DNA of 64,000 nucleotides from Holacanthus passer. Taxonomy: Eukaryota > Chordata > Actinopteri > Pomacanthidae. This document shows positions 1 through 12,400 of the stretch, in pieces. The stretch is from the NCBI GenBank assembly GCA_025331565.1, contig JAFREQ010000014.1, forward strand, positions 7,396,501 through 7,460,500, in the 5' to 3' direction. Both the position numbers and the translations under genes were made by a program. The notes beneath the pieces were generated by a model. It saw only the letters and a program-made list of their open reading frames with translations. It was not told the origin of the DNA and did no database searches. Within the stretch, counting starts at the first letter, position 1. Each line of letters begins with the position of its first letter.

Positions 1-161
1 AGTTATGTCCAGAAACATACTGAAAAAATATGACTAAATTTTCCTTTCCTCTGGTAAGGTGGCATATAACCATTCATGAAAACCACCACAGCAGTGGCAG
101 AGAATATGGACAGATAAGCACAAAAGGTGGGTTTCATGGGTGAATCATTTCTTGTTTTCAG

Positions 162-2297
162 GGACCCGAAACACTCCCCAGGTGGAGAGCTGGTCCTCGG
201 TGGCACAGACCCAAATTACTACACTGGAACCTTTAATTACATGCACACCAGAGAGATGGGCAAATGGGAAGTAACCATGAAAGGGTAAGATCTTTGTTTT
301 ACAAGCTAAACAGCGTGTGTGCATCCATTCAGAAAATAAAGGTGTTGTATTTCCCACCACTTCTTTCGTTCTCGCAGCGTTTCTGTGGGGATGGAGATGA
401 TGTTTTGCGCAGAGGGCTGCACAGCTGTGATCGACACGGGCTCCTCTTACATCACGGGCCCAGCCTCCTCCGTATCCGTGTTGATGAAAACCATCGGAGC
501 GCAGCTGGACGAAAGTGGAGTAAGTTCTTACACACGCAACATGGTTTCCCTCAATAAATATTTGTCTGGAAAAAATGTATCACCGTCACCATCCTTTCTC
601 ACTCTGTGTTGTTCATCAGTACAAAGTCAACTGTGACACAGTCAAGACGTTGCCCAGTGTCACTTTCCACCTGGGTGGGCAGGAGTACTCGCTCACACAG
701 GAGGATTATATCTTATGGGTAAGCAAGATGATTAAAGCTGAATCATTTTATTCTAAACATACAGTGGTGGGACATGACAAATACATTTACTCAAGTACTC
801 ACAATCTGTTTCATTTTCAGTCCTGGTTAATTAATTAGGTCGTAACAGCAAGTATTAATTAACAGGCCACTGAATTCTGGCATCGGCAAAAACAAACTAC
901 TTTCGTTTCAATAAAAAAGTCTGGCAACAATTGGCCTTTCACCAAAATTCTGTTAGCAACCAGTATCTGATTTTGTGTTGCACACAGAATGAGCCTGCAG
1001 ATCAATATTTCAAAGTGATCCGCTGTCAAAAAAGACAGAAGTGCACACATGCTAATTTCATTTTCTACGACATAATAAAATTTAGTTTCTCCAGTTAAAT
1101 GCTGAACAGAAAAAATGACTTATATCCTCTTTACTTGCGGTCAGAGATATTCAGAACATTTCAGGACAATGACCTTTATCCTGTCTGTCATCTGACCTGA
1201 TTGGTCCACATGGGTCAACCAACCTATTTAAAATGGTCTCTCCCTCTGACCTGTAAAATAATCTAATGAACGTCGTTGTACCAAAACGTTGTTAGTAAAG
1301 GTCTCCAACTTGACAGCGCGCAGGAGTCTTTTGTCCTGTTTTGTCGACCCATGATCTTCTCCTATGCACCTGATCTACAGGTGTGCGAATACTTTTGCCA
1401 GTTAAAACTAGTTAAACTTTCAACGTGAACCTGCAGCCGTAGGAAATGTTCAGTTTGCATTAGCAGTCAATAAACACAGCATTTTCTCCATTTGTAATAT
1501 AGCAAATATATAAATACTTTCATCATTGGGCCAAAGGCTCGATCACCATCGATTTGGTTATAGTTAAAATTATAGATTTATTTAAATGAAAATCTTTGAG
1601 ATTGTTACTTTAAATACAGTTTTAAAGTGCTTTGACTTTACTTGAGTATTTTTCATTTTACCTTGCTTTATACCTCTACTCCACTACAGTCCTACTACTT
1701 CAGATGGAAATATTACACTACATTTACCTCAATGTGGCAGTTATTATGTAGTTGACTTTACAAGCAAACAGAATAGCAGAATATTGCATCATATTTTATA
1801 AATTGATTGCATGGATCAATTTATAAAATATGATGCAATATTATAGACTGAAGGCTTTCTACAACTACTACTGATAATAATGTTATAAAATGTAATAACT
1901 TGTCCAACCAATAAAACTTAAAAACTATATTTTATTTATCTATTTATTTTGGAGATAATATCTAACACTTCTGTAGTTTTACTCAAGTAGAATTTTTAAT
2001 GCATTTTTAAACAGAGGATTTTGGGGTTTTTTTGTGGTATTGCCACTTTTACTCATGCTTCTTCCACCGCTGTAAAAATGATCCTATTAGTAGTAGCTCA
2101 TTATGACAAAACTCTTCTTATCTTTATGGCTCCAGCAATCACAGATTGAAGGGGATGTCTGCACTGTCACCTTCAGGGGCTTGGATGTGCCGCCCCCTGC
2201 AGGCCCCATCTGGATTTTGGGAGCTAACTTCATTGCCCGCTACTACACAGAGTTTGACCGTCGTAATAACCGGATAGGATTTGCTACAGCAGTCTGA
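162..2297 (+). CDS. ren: Renin, C-terminal half (last four coding exons; gene enters from the left edge)
   Basis: Aspartyl protease that cleaves angiotensinogen, secreted in the renin-angiotensin system. Coding exons are 162-284, 378-519, 620-718 and 2136-2297; all introns are GT-AG and phases agree. The second catalytic aspartate lies in AVIDTGSSY (exon 378-519). Other family marks are GGELVLGGTDP, LPSVTFHLGGQEYSL and the end WILGANFI...YTEFDRRNNRIGFA followed by TGA at 2295-2297. The PPPAGP proline loop before WILGA and the YTEFDRRNNRIGFA ending match renin better than cathepsin D or pepsin (family knowledge). The first catalytic Asp, propeptide and signal peptide lie outside the window. 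The last intron (719-2135) is enlarged by a MITE with a long hairpin. Very confident of family, confident of renin over paralogs. Confidence 0.93.
1610..2072. mobile_element. hAT-like MITE remnant in the last renin intron
   Basis: The right end reads, on the minus strand, cagcggtggaagaagc, the terminal sequence of a very common fish non-autonomous hAT-type family. Inside are further family-like phrases (acttgagtatttttc, tctactccactac). A matching left terminal repeat is not clear, so the left border is approximate. The copy carries the hairpin at 1780-1842. The hAT assignment is recalled from the look of the family, not searched. Confidence 0.55.
1780..1842. repeat. Perfect inverted repeat, 28-bp arms, 7-base loop
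   Basis: Arms 1780-1807 and 1815-1842 are exact reverse complements, separated by tgcatgg. The arms are A/T-rich and include ATAAAATATGATGCAATA. It lies inside the MITE in the renin intron. Transcribed, it would give a long, fully paired hairpin. Confidence 0.95.
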
Positions 2298-2622
2298 CAG
2301 AAAGTTAAACACTGGCCACGTTGCTCTGTTTTCTTTTTCTCTATCTTTGCTGCTATCTCTCTGTCCAGTCCTCCCTCTCTCAGTTGCTTTTTATCATAAC
2401 CCATGATCTGTCTCATAAGGAACATCATTCTCCCAGTCCCTGTCAATCCTGCTCTCCTTCTATATAATACTTTGTACCTGTTGCACTGAACACCTTCTAA
2501 ACTGACTTTTTTTTATTTATAAGCATTTACCAGCAAATGCAAAGATTTAGTGTGTGTGACTCTACTGATTATTATCATATAGCAACGAAGGACCCATGTA
2601 TCTGTTGTGCTTACATAAAAAG

Positions 2623-2628
2623 AATAAA
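2623..2628 (+). terminator. ren: Polyadenylation signal of ren
   Basis: An AATAAA hexamer about 326 bases after the renin stop codon, in T-rich 3' UTR sequence and followed by GT-rich sequence. It is the first canonical hexamer after the stop. Confidence 0.7.
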
Positions 2629-5036
2629 CTTGTTTACTGGAGTTTGAATTGGATTGGTTGTAAACGGATTACTGCAGCAGATATACGGTAATTGGCCCAA
2701 CCGGATCAGTCACAGAAATATTTGTCACTGTTTACCAATAACTGCATATAAACATCCTCCTTTTTTGGGGGGTTAAAAGGTACAACAATTGGATACACAT
2801 TTGTCTCATGTATGGCAGTCATGTGTGCAGCTTGCGCTGACTCTGTACATTCTATCTTTAGTTGCCATAACTTATCGTAGGAGATCATATTTTCTAAATC
2901 AAATCATCCTTCGAGTTTCAAAGCAGCTCGTGATCACTGACCCAGAGGGATTGTCTTTTCCATTGCAACAAATATGCCTTTTTTGTGTGTGTGTGTAAGT
3001 GTAAGAAAAAGCCACAATTGTTCATTTCTGGCACCCAGGAAATTGTGATTTAGAGCTGAAATCCTGTTTTTAGTGTCAGAGGAAAGCTGCTCATAACAAG
3101 ATCTGAACTCTAAAACCTTCTGTGAGTAAATGTGCCTCTTCAGAGCGATTTTCACACTGACTCTACAAAGCTGTTTCTGCTTACTTAGCAGGCAGAAGAG
3201 ACGCAAAGATAACAAAACAATAAAAGTACACATATTCATCAGGCGCTCTTGTCAGATCTTTTTGTCTCATTTTCTCTGAATTGGTCGGGAAAGTCCTCTG
3301 GCGCTACGTGGATGTGACAGCGAGGGTGCCATGTTTCCTCGTTCTCACATCCATGAATTGTCTGGTTTGGGTTTTTATCTGTTGACAGCAGGCAGCAAGG
3401 TGACGGTTTGAGATTTAATCAAGAGTATATTCAAACGGTTGCAAAAAAAATGACTGTGTGAGTAAACAGAACTTTTTCAGGCTGGAAACCGAAACACTGA
3501 CACATTTAAAAAAGAACAGATGGAGACGTTTCATAACCGGGACTAATCTAATCCCTTGTTTATTGCAAAGTTAACAATCAATGAAATAGAAAGTGGTGGC
3601 TCTCTCTTTATAGGTTTTCACATGAGGCTCAAGCCTTGAGGATAACTTGTCATACAGTATGGATTACATTTTATGGAATAATTCATTGTTAACTTATTCA
3701 GCTAAGAGTTAGATGAGAAGATTGATTGCACCCTCATGTTTGCAGTTAAGTAGCCTGTCTCTGTCAAAGTTACCGCCAAAGTGTCATTATAATTAATGGG
3801 GTTTTAAGGGTGGTTATCCATTCGTAATTCGTTATGGCACATCAGCGTCAGCATGAGAATTGTGGATATATTGGTATTTATTAATAAATCAAATCCCTGC
3901 AGTTTTATACATGACTTTTTTGTTTTTGCTATGGAACAAAGAAAGTTATGGTTGAAAACACATAAAAGCAAAAGCACAAGTCAGAATGGTAAGGATATGA
4001 AAAACAGTTCATATGAAACAGATGGACACTGACGGTTAAATAAAAATGTCCTTTAACCATGAGCTGCGCGATTCTGCTCCCATAATTTGGTTTGATTTTG
4101 GAGAGTGGCTGATGCATGGAGCCACATAAAGAATTACAAAGACCTTGTGCAATTCTTGCATGCTGTAAAAAAAAAACGAGGCACATAAAAAACCTGGCTG
4201 AGCACACCTGTTTTTTTGTTATGACTCCTCTTGATGTCTTGATCAGGACCGTAATTCAAAATCTAATCACACACGTTGCCAAGAACACAACAACAACACC
4301 AAAAACAACAGTGTTTCAGTCTCTCTCTCTACTTTCTGACTTCCCACAGCTGTCTGTGCTACTCAACCCGACGGCCATTGATCCCTACTTTAATCTTTAA
4401 AAATGTCTCACTTATATGTAGTTTTTTTTTTTTTTTTTTTAAGTTTCCTGCAACAGCTCGACATTGTAGTTTTTAGCAAATCCTTCTGTGGCAGGACTAA
4501 ATAGTGCATTTGTTGAGAACTATTTTCAGTGGCAGATTAACAAGTAGTTGGCGTTCTCATATGTACTTTAAGCAGCTGAACGCAATGGTAACAGTGTGTT
4601 GAATTAAAGAGTTGATATTAGTGGTCACAGAGGGATAAGATAGATCAGGCTGTGGTTACACACACAGTGCCTGGTAACAGGATCAAATTAGTGGTTTTCC
4701 TGGGATATGTTATAAAAGGAGAAAAGTAGAGTATAAATATATTAAATAAAAGAATTTTTTTAAAGCAGGACTGTACGTTTTGAAAAAAGAGGGCACATTC
4801 TTCCTCATACAAGCGGCAAGTTTAATACATATGACATCAAGGACCGTATTTAATAATTCATAATTTAATGAGAAACACTCAGTGGTTTGGCAGCCACGGC
4901 CTCGCTCAGTCTTGTTTAATCTGTAGTGTTTGATGCTATTGTTTGTCTGACCTTACTTAGTCAGTTCACCCCGTCATTACACGTGGTGCTGTCGCACTAG
5001 GTTACAGCACATTTACCATTATAGAGTTAGCCCATT

Positions 5037-5403
5037 TAAAAGTACAAGTACTACATTGACATTTTTACTCAAGCATAATTACAGTATTTAAATTTAGCTT
5101 TGTAGTATTTTCAGCAAAATGTCCTCATTGCACCGATGACACACATTCATATAATTAGATGAGACACATAATTTTAATTAGATAAAGCTGTTGCTGTTGG
5201 ATGTGGAGCTGATGGGTATCTACAACAGTGTATTATACTCTATTTGCATGTCAAAAGATAATTTACAAAGCAACTACTAACAACAACAGTCAGACAATAT
5301 ACTCAAAATATATAAAATTATCACAAATAATACCACTCATACTTCAGTACCTCATAATTGTGGTACCTACGTAGTAAATGTACTTAGTCACTTCCCAACG
5401 CTG
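5037..5403. mobile_element. hAT-like MITE, second copy
   Basis: The left part reads aaaagtacaagtactaca and the right end reads gtacttagtcacttcccaac then gctg, close to the terminal phrase of the copy in the renin intron. It holds the same kind of AT-rich filler and no ORF. Borders are approximate. Confidence 0.5.
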
Positions 5404-5768
5404 ATTCAATTTTCAAGAAAGGAAATCGTACACTTCACAGTATGAAGTTAAATAACTTAAATGACTCAGATACATGACTATACGCTCTTGGGTTTACAAA
5501 CTGTAGGAATTCATTTCCTGTGTTAATAGATCCCAGGCCAAATGTTTTGTTCCCCCTCCCCCGGAGTCAGTTGATCTATTATGAGAAGAATTCTGCATCA
5601 AAAGTGGCTCATTAAGACATTTATGTGCGCACGTCTTTCTCTGGGGTCAGGTCAGGTCTTACAAAAAAAGTACTACACACCCATTAAGCATGACTTTCTT
5701 TGAGTGCAACGTGATGTAGACTGGAGAAAAAAACCAACAAAAAAAAACGAAAGAGCTCAGGATTCCTT

Positions 5769-5800
5769 GGCAGCATATGTTCCATGGAACATATGCTGCC
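5769..5800. repeat. Perfect 32-bp palindrome without loop
   Basis: The 32 bases from 5769 to 5800 equal their own reverse complement; the centre is gttccatggaac and the flanks are catatg. It lies about 400 bases upstream of the presumed csf1b TATA-like box. TTCCATGGAA (5780-5789) fits the TTCN4GAA spacing known for STAT6. A regulatory role is inference; it could also be a decayed MITE. Confidence 0.9.
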
Positions 5801-6196
5801 GCCAACATCCGCTGCAGACCCCTACAGTGATCTGCAGACCTCCTCCTTGAGCATTGAGTGTGCCTTTTTCCCATCTCAGTGGGTCCAATCAATCACAGCG
5901 TTTATCCTTCCGAGGAATGCGAGGGTGCGTAAAAGAATTCATATGTGAACCAGTGTATTAAATGTAATGCTGCTTTCAATGGAAAGAGTTTCGAGAACAA
6001 GAACAGATGTCATCAGCTCCCGCTTCAGGCTCCTGCAAACTTTTTTTTGTTTTTGCCCTTCCTTGTTGCATTTTTTTATAATTTCATTGCTAGACAAAAC
6101 TAAATTATCCAGTCAATCTACAAACCAATTTCTCAGAACGGATCTGCAGAGACGCAGGATGCTGCGTCTTGTCAAACAGTGGAGAGGTGGGAGGTC

Positions 6197-6205
6197 TTTA
6201 AAAGG
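6197..6205 (+). promoter_or_regulatory. csf1b: TATA-like box of csf1b (candidate)
   Basis: The sequence tttaaaagg lies about 230 bases before the start codon chosen for csf1b. It would put transcription start near 6230, giving a 5' UTR of about 200 bases in the first exon. There is no experimental support. Confidence 0.4.
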
Positions 6206-6428
6206 ACCGTTTGTCAGCTGAAACAGTTAGTCTCCGTTTGAACTCACTCAGTGCAGGAGGAGCACATCAGGAAATACACTGACGAACAGCGACGTATGAC
6301 GAAGTGTCAAATTCACTTAACAGCAAATTCCTTTCTGTGGAGCGGAACTGAATCTATGAAAAGGATATCTTTGCTTCAATGTGTGTGACAGAGGAGTCTG
6401 GTGTATTCCATTGTCAAACACGTACCAG

Positions 6429-9400
6429 ATGACCATCCTTGTGTCAACCCTGATTCAGAGCAAAGCTAAGGTAGGTGAGAACTTTTCTGTAATCACTGAA
6501 GGAAAAATCCACCCAGTGCAATGCAGGATAAGAAGAGTGCATGCTTGTGTTAGTCTGTGTATGATGTTTGCTGCTTGATTGTGGAGTTTACTGATCTAAA
6601 CATAGATATCATAGAGAGCCCGGAGAAAACAAATCATGTGACAGTTGACATTTGCATCATGTGCTCCTGCATTTACCACATACCGGTGGCATTATTACTA
6701 TTATTAGATTACATTAATTTGATTACATTTCATCATCATTCATCAAGTTGGTTCCCAATAACAGTCTTGGCTTGCGTGATAGTCTTTCAACTCACTCACC
6801 TTAGCGTCTCTGTTTCAAATGCCATGTGTTGTATAAGGAACAGACAGCAAAATACGGGGGGAAAAAAACCTTCTCACCCCTGTTGGATTTCAAAAAACGG
6901 TCTTTTATGTGTTAATAAATCTCAGAAGTCGACCAGGCAACAAATAAATCACATTTTATCGTTTCAATTCAGTGTTTTTCGCTGACATTTTCTCTGTTGA
7001 AAAAGCTGCATGGAAGTCACACTTCAAGTGAGTCAAATGCATGATTATCAAGGAATACATTTCAGTGCAGACATTTAGCCTGCAGTGTGAGCAACACATG
7101 CTTGTCACCCTCTTTTAATCCTCAGTAGAAGTGCTGAATCCATCTGGAGCCCATTTTACTATTACAGCTGCCAGAAGGTGCTTGGTAGTAGGCATCATCA
7201 GCTACAGGAGGAGTCCGTGCACGCTGCTCTCCCGAGCCAAGCTCCCATGGTGGAGGGCTCAATTTGACCAAAACTGGAACCAATCTAACAAAAGCTTAGG
7301 TTCCTCTGAGGTCATGTTAAACATCCATCACTGGTTGTGTCGTAGCAAGAGGCTCTGTAAATATTGCCAAAACTTAACCCGAAACCTGATTCTTTGTCAG
7401 GACCCAGGTCAAGAGGCTGAACACAGAAGTAATGTGCAGGGGTGGAAAGAGAGACTGCTTGGATTTTATGCAGTAGACTGTAAAGCACATTTTGGATTTA
7501 AAGGGCGAGAATTGCACGGATGCCTACTGTTAGGGCGGAATTCCATTTAAGTTCTTGGAGCTTTGTTTTCCTTGTAAAAATACTTTATAAGAAGTCTGTT
7601 TTATGAAGAAAAGATATCCGATTTTGGGAGGGAAAACTGAATCAGGGAGAGACTGCTCTGTGGACTGCTTTCATATTGAAATGGTTAAGGTCAGGATACC
7701 ACATTTATGGAGAGCTGGCAGCTTCTTCTGCTTTTTTCTAAGCATGCATATTCTACTTGTCAGCTCCCTCCTTGAAGACTTGAAACAAGTGCTGATAATC
7801 TATCATTCAGATAAGGAGACATGTATATAAGAGATGGTTGTGTTGGTTGCAGGTAAAGTGTCTGTGTGTGCTTATGTTCATGAGCTTCCCTCTGACTATG
7901 GCTGAGGTCCCTGGTCCATGCAGACACTCCATCACTAGAGAGCACCTGCTGACAGCCAGGCACCTGGTAGGTGTTGAACCAATAGAAACAACATGTCAAT
8001 CGCGCTGCGCAACTCGGGCTGAAATCTCCCTCTTGTTGTTTCTGCAGATTGACAACCAGTTGAGAGGCGGGTGCTCGATAACCTACACGTTTATCGAACA
8101 GAGAAGTTTGGTAACGTAACATTTGTTTTATGGGAATGTTTCCTACCGAAGCCTTTGATTCAAACTTTCCATTACCTGTGCTGTGCTCCCATGTTTATTG
8201 CCCCGTGCTCTGATTTCCCACAGAGCAAATGTTGCTTTGTAAAAGCTGCTTTACCCTGGATCCTGGAGCTCCTCACCACCCACTTCAAATACAGTCGGGG
8301 TTCAGTCAATGATGGCTACGTTCAGTCCCTGAGGGCGCTCATCCTCAACATCTACTCTCAGAAATGCGTGCCTCAGATTAATGAAGAGGTTGAGGTGAGT
8401 GTGTGCTTCTGAGTGAACTTAGAGTTTCTCAGGAGTGATGGATTGCTGTAATAAAAAAACGGAAAGGAACTATGCGACGCGAGGAACTGCCCAATATGAG
8501 GCGATAAATCTGCAATATTTGTGAAAATGTTCATGGTGTGTTTCTCGGAATCCACTGCAGGATAAGCCAGAGAGTTTTGAGATGCTCTACAGTGGGTCTC
8601 CTTCGGAGGCTCTGCAGAGGGCTTCAGAGGTGCTGTCTGTTTACTGGGAGCTGGTGACGACGAGCGACGCACCAGTCGACTGGAGATGCCAGCATGAATA
8701 CACAGAAACCTTTGACTCCACCACAGAGCTGTACGCGGAGTCAGCGACACAACATTACACAGGTGGGAATCTCTGTCTTCTCAAAAGTTCTGTGATAAAT
8801 TATGCAGCTGTCTGGAGCCACTGGGATCACAGATAATGCGTGTTTTTCTACAGACAGTTATGGTAGGAACTCAATGAAGGCCTGGCACAGAAGACCAGAC
8901 AGAGACCTGTACAAGCTTGGCTTCATCATCGCCTCCGTCTGCGGAGGACTGCTGGTCATACTTACTCTCTACTGTCTCATCACGCAAAAGGTACCAGCGC
9001 TTCTGTTATGTTAATTCCTCATTTGCAACGTGTCCTAATCAAGTGTGGATATTTCATGTCACTGCTGGGGAGACAATAAACAGAAAAAAATTCACAGGAT
9101 CAACTCCTGTTGTATTAAATGTACAGTATATAGACTTAGAATAGACTTAATTACGTAGGGTAAGTTCATCTTAAATATTACATTATAGAAAAATTACTCT
9201 TGCCACAAAAGACGAAGTATATCAGTATGAAAACCTGCATTTTTAATTTAACTAAGTATCCTGTATCATAAACGTACACTTTGGCTTTTGAAACAAACCA
9301 AAAAGCTTGAAAATTGGTAGAAAATTAGACTTATGATCAAAACTTAAAAATGCATTGTTTTGCATTTATAATTATCACAAGTGCTTTCTGTGCATATTAT

Positions 9401-12400
9401 GATATTATTTCTAATACAGTCTAGATATGGATTTCAGCCATATTGCACTAAAACAGGACTTCGGCATTACTTTGCAGAAGCACAAGCCCTCCCTAGATGG
9501 TAATTTATACCGTAACATAACAAAACAAGGTGGAGGCTGGTGAAAACAGAAGCGAGATCTTGCAGCAGCACATGAACAAAAGTCTACAAATGCATGTAAG
9601 TGCATTTATGCTCTCTCCCCTATTTGAGGTTATTTCAGATAATGCATTGGAGGCATTGGAGGGCTCAGGGTGGTAGTTTTCAAGTGACTGATGCTCACAA
9701 TCCACATTTGTCCTCATACATTACGTATCATTGAATCATGACTGCAACTGCAATGTTTTTAAGAGGCCCTATTAAAAACATGAAACATCAAAAAGGTCTA
9801 TTAGGAACTTAAGAACCCAATAAAGACCCCCTGAAACCGTACCAGCTGCAGTTTGTTCGTGGAAACAACACAAGTTTTCTAGAAAGCAATAATGTGGTAA
9901 TAGGTAAAACACTTGAGCTTTTTGATGAAAAGGCACAAAAGCCATAACATCCTTTATTTGAATTACAACCTGACCTCAGTTACACTGGGTGTCTATGCAA
10001 AATGTGGAATGTTTCTTCAGCATTTTATCTGTGTGGAAATCAGAGCTTAGTTACAAATGAGTTGTGAAGAAAAACTGGATCTGGTTTTGCATCTGAGAGG
10101 AGTATAAAAGCATGTGGAGGAGGTAGACAAAGCTGCTCTGTGTTTGGTGATAAGTGTTTGATTTGTCCAGTCAGATAAGGAACATTGCATTGCATTGCAT
10201 TGCATTTCATTCATCTGACCCAGCTTTATATATGTAGGAGCATCGGGTAGCCACAGTGAAGTGCTTGGGGAATAATTCGGAGGCCAGAGCTTTGCATTTG
10301 CATGTAACGTATGTGCTTGGTGTTGGATGCAACTGAAGAACATGCAAACTGCACACGTAGAGCAACAGTCGGCAGGTGACAGTATTAAATCACCACATTG
10401 TGTTTGGTCCTTTTACAGATATTTTGTTTTTTCATGGCAGAGTGATTTTGAACAGAAGGGAGGCAGGGGGTGGATTTCAGCTATCACACTACAACAGTAT
10501 TCAAGGATTGCGTCAGTAAGTTTCAGCATTCAATCACATTAGAGCGCCCAGCAAGTGGTGAATTAATGGTTACCAAATGGCTCTATTTGAGTGACTGTTT
10601 CAAGTTAGTTTGAGTCTTCTGGATACAATGCTTGCAATGCTTTGGGGACTCTTTTTCTTCTAATTACATTCTATGACCACACAAGCAGTTGCAAGAGCTG
10701 CACTTCGCTAAATGTGCGCCCCAATACGACTTTGTTAGTCAGAAGCTGGTTTCTCAAACACAGGTTTTTTTATTGAAAAAGACTTCAAATTGATATTTAA
10801 GTTTTCAGCAGGCTGGCAGACAAACAAGGAATACGCACCAGGTGGGCAGGCAACATTGGACACTTGTGAGTCTGTGTTTTGGACAAATTTTGCAGTTAAG
10901 ACAATAAATAAATTTGATCTTGTTATTCTTGGGCGTTTTCCCTTTTCCTTTTTCTACATAAAAGAGCTCTGTTGAACACAGCATCACTGAACTGAACTTA
11001 AGGATGTCGCCTGGGATGAGGCCCTGTTCATGATTGTTTGCTCAGTGTCAGACATAGTCTTATACCGTTTAATGCATTTCACAGACTCCAGATTTTTTTT
11101 TTACTGATGTCTCACCTGTTTGTAGCATGTCACGCTTGTGCAAGCAGGGCTGCAAGACTGGAGGCTGGCAGTTGAGTCGATGGAGATGGAAACAGGAGAC
11201 AGCTCAGGAACAGGGAACTGATGCAGCTCAGCAGTGGCAGCCACCAACTAGGAACCAGGAATGGGTGTTGGGCGGGCTGCTGAATGGGGACCTGACAAGG
11301 CTGGTGGCAGCTCTGTGGCACTGGGCAGCAAAGAGGCCGAGATGCCAATGACATCAGGAGCCATGACGATCATAACTTCTTCTGTGGGCCCCTAGGAAAA
11401 TGGCAAGGCGAGTCCTTTCAAAGGGGGACTGTTGGATGTCAGAGTGGCTCCTCTGCTGATCCATGGAAAACTCCCGGGGTTCAGGACCTGCAGGCCAGCT
11501 GGCTGGGAAGCAGGCTGAGGTACAGAGGTGTTGAGGAAGTCTGTGGACCACACAGGTAGTGAGTTCCTCCACCAAAGCTTAGAGGACACCCCCCTGTGTA
11601 CCACAGTCAGAGCTGCCTCCCTGCGTTCATCACAAAAACCATCCTCCGATAAATATTTGAGGTACAATAGAGTTGAAATCAGCTCATAATTTTTGGCAAA
11701 CAAAGTATGTGCTGCTGGGCCCATGACTGTTCATCCAGTTCATACTGGCACGCTTGTGTGGACAGGGTACAGGGAAACAAGAAGTAGGACCCAAATGCAG
11801 ACTACAGAGACTAGTTGTTGCAGTTCAAATGATTTTTATTACAAAAAGGCAATGTACAAAAGGCTCGCAGGATGGTTAGGCAGGCAAGGGTCCAAACAGG
11901 TAAACAAATCTGACAGGGTGCAGGCAAGAGTCAAAATCCAATCACAACCCAGGTTCAGGTATACTAAGCTAAAATCCAAAATGACTAGGAACAAACTAGG
12001 TACTAAGATGAAGTGACACAGAAAGAGGGGGAACACACAGGCTAAATACACCAGGGAGGGAAGGCTAATGAGAGACAAATGAAAAACACATGGCTATCTA
12101 GCAACTATCAGGCCCCATTGTGCACAACAAACGTAAACAACACAACACAGCGTTCAATGAGTTTTCTAATGCTTGCAGCGGGAAATGGCAACAACCAATT
12201 TTGGAGCAAATGCTGGAGAGGTGAGAGAACATGTCCAGGGACAAGCCACCAGTGGTAAATAACAGCAGTTCTTACCCCTTACTCTTGATGACCAGCCAGG
12301 AATTTGTTGTCTTTTCGGTTTACTGGACTCGAAACACGAGATTCCGAGACGTCACCGCATCACAGAAACCATTTTACCAAAGCTGCATGGCTTCGTGATA

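Larger units (their letters stand above)
2650..6190. other. ren-csf1b intergenic region
   Basis: No coding exon is recognised. It holds a poly-T run (about 4424-4440), a MITE fragment near 3690-3730 that resembles the copies at 36985 and 54570, a hAT-like MITE at 5037-5403 and a perfect palindrome at 5769-5800. Short open frames here have no recognisable protein similarity. Confidence 0.6.

Noticed and set aside
11127..11354. 74-codon frames on both strands, rich in Gln/Trp or Leu/Ser
   Set aside because: Compositional artefact of the GC-rich LTR-element remnant; no known protein pattern.
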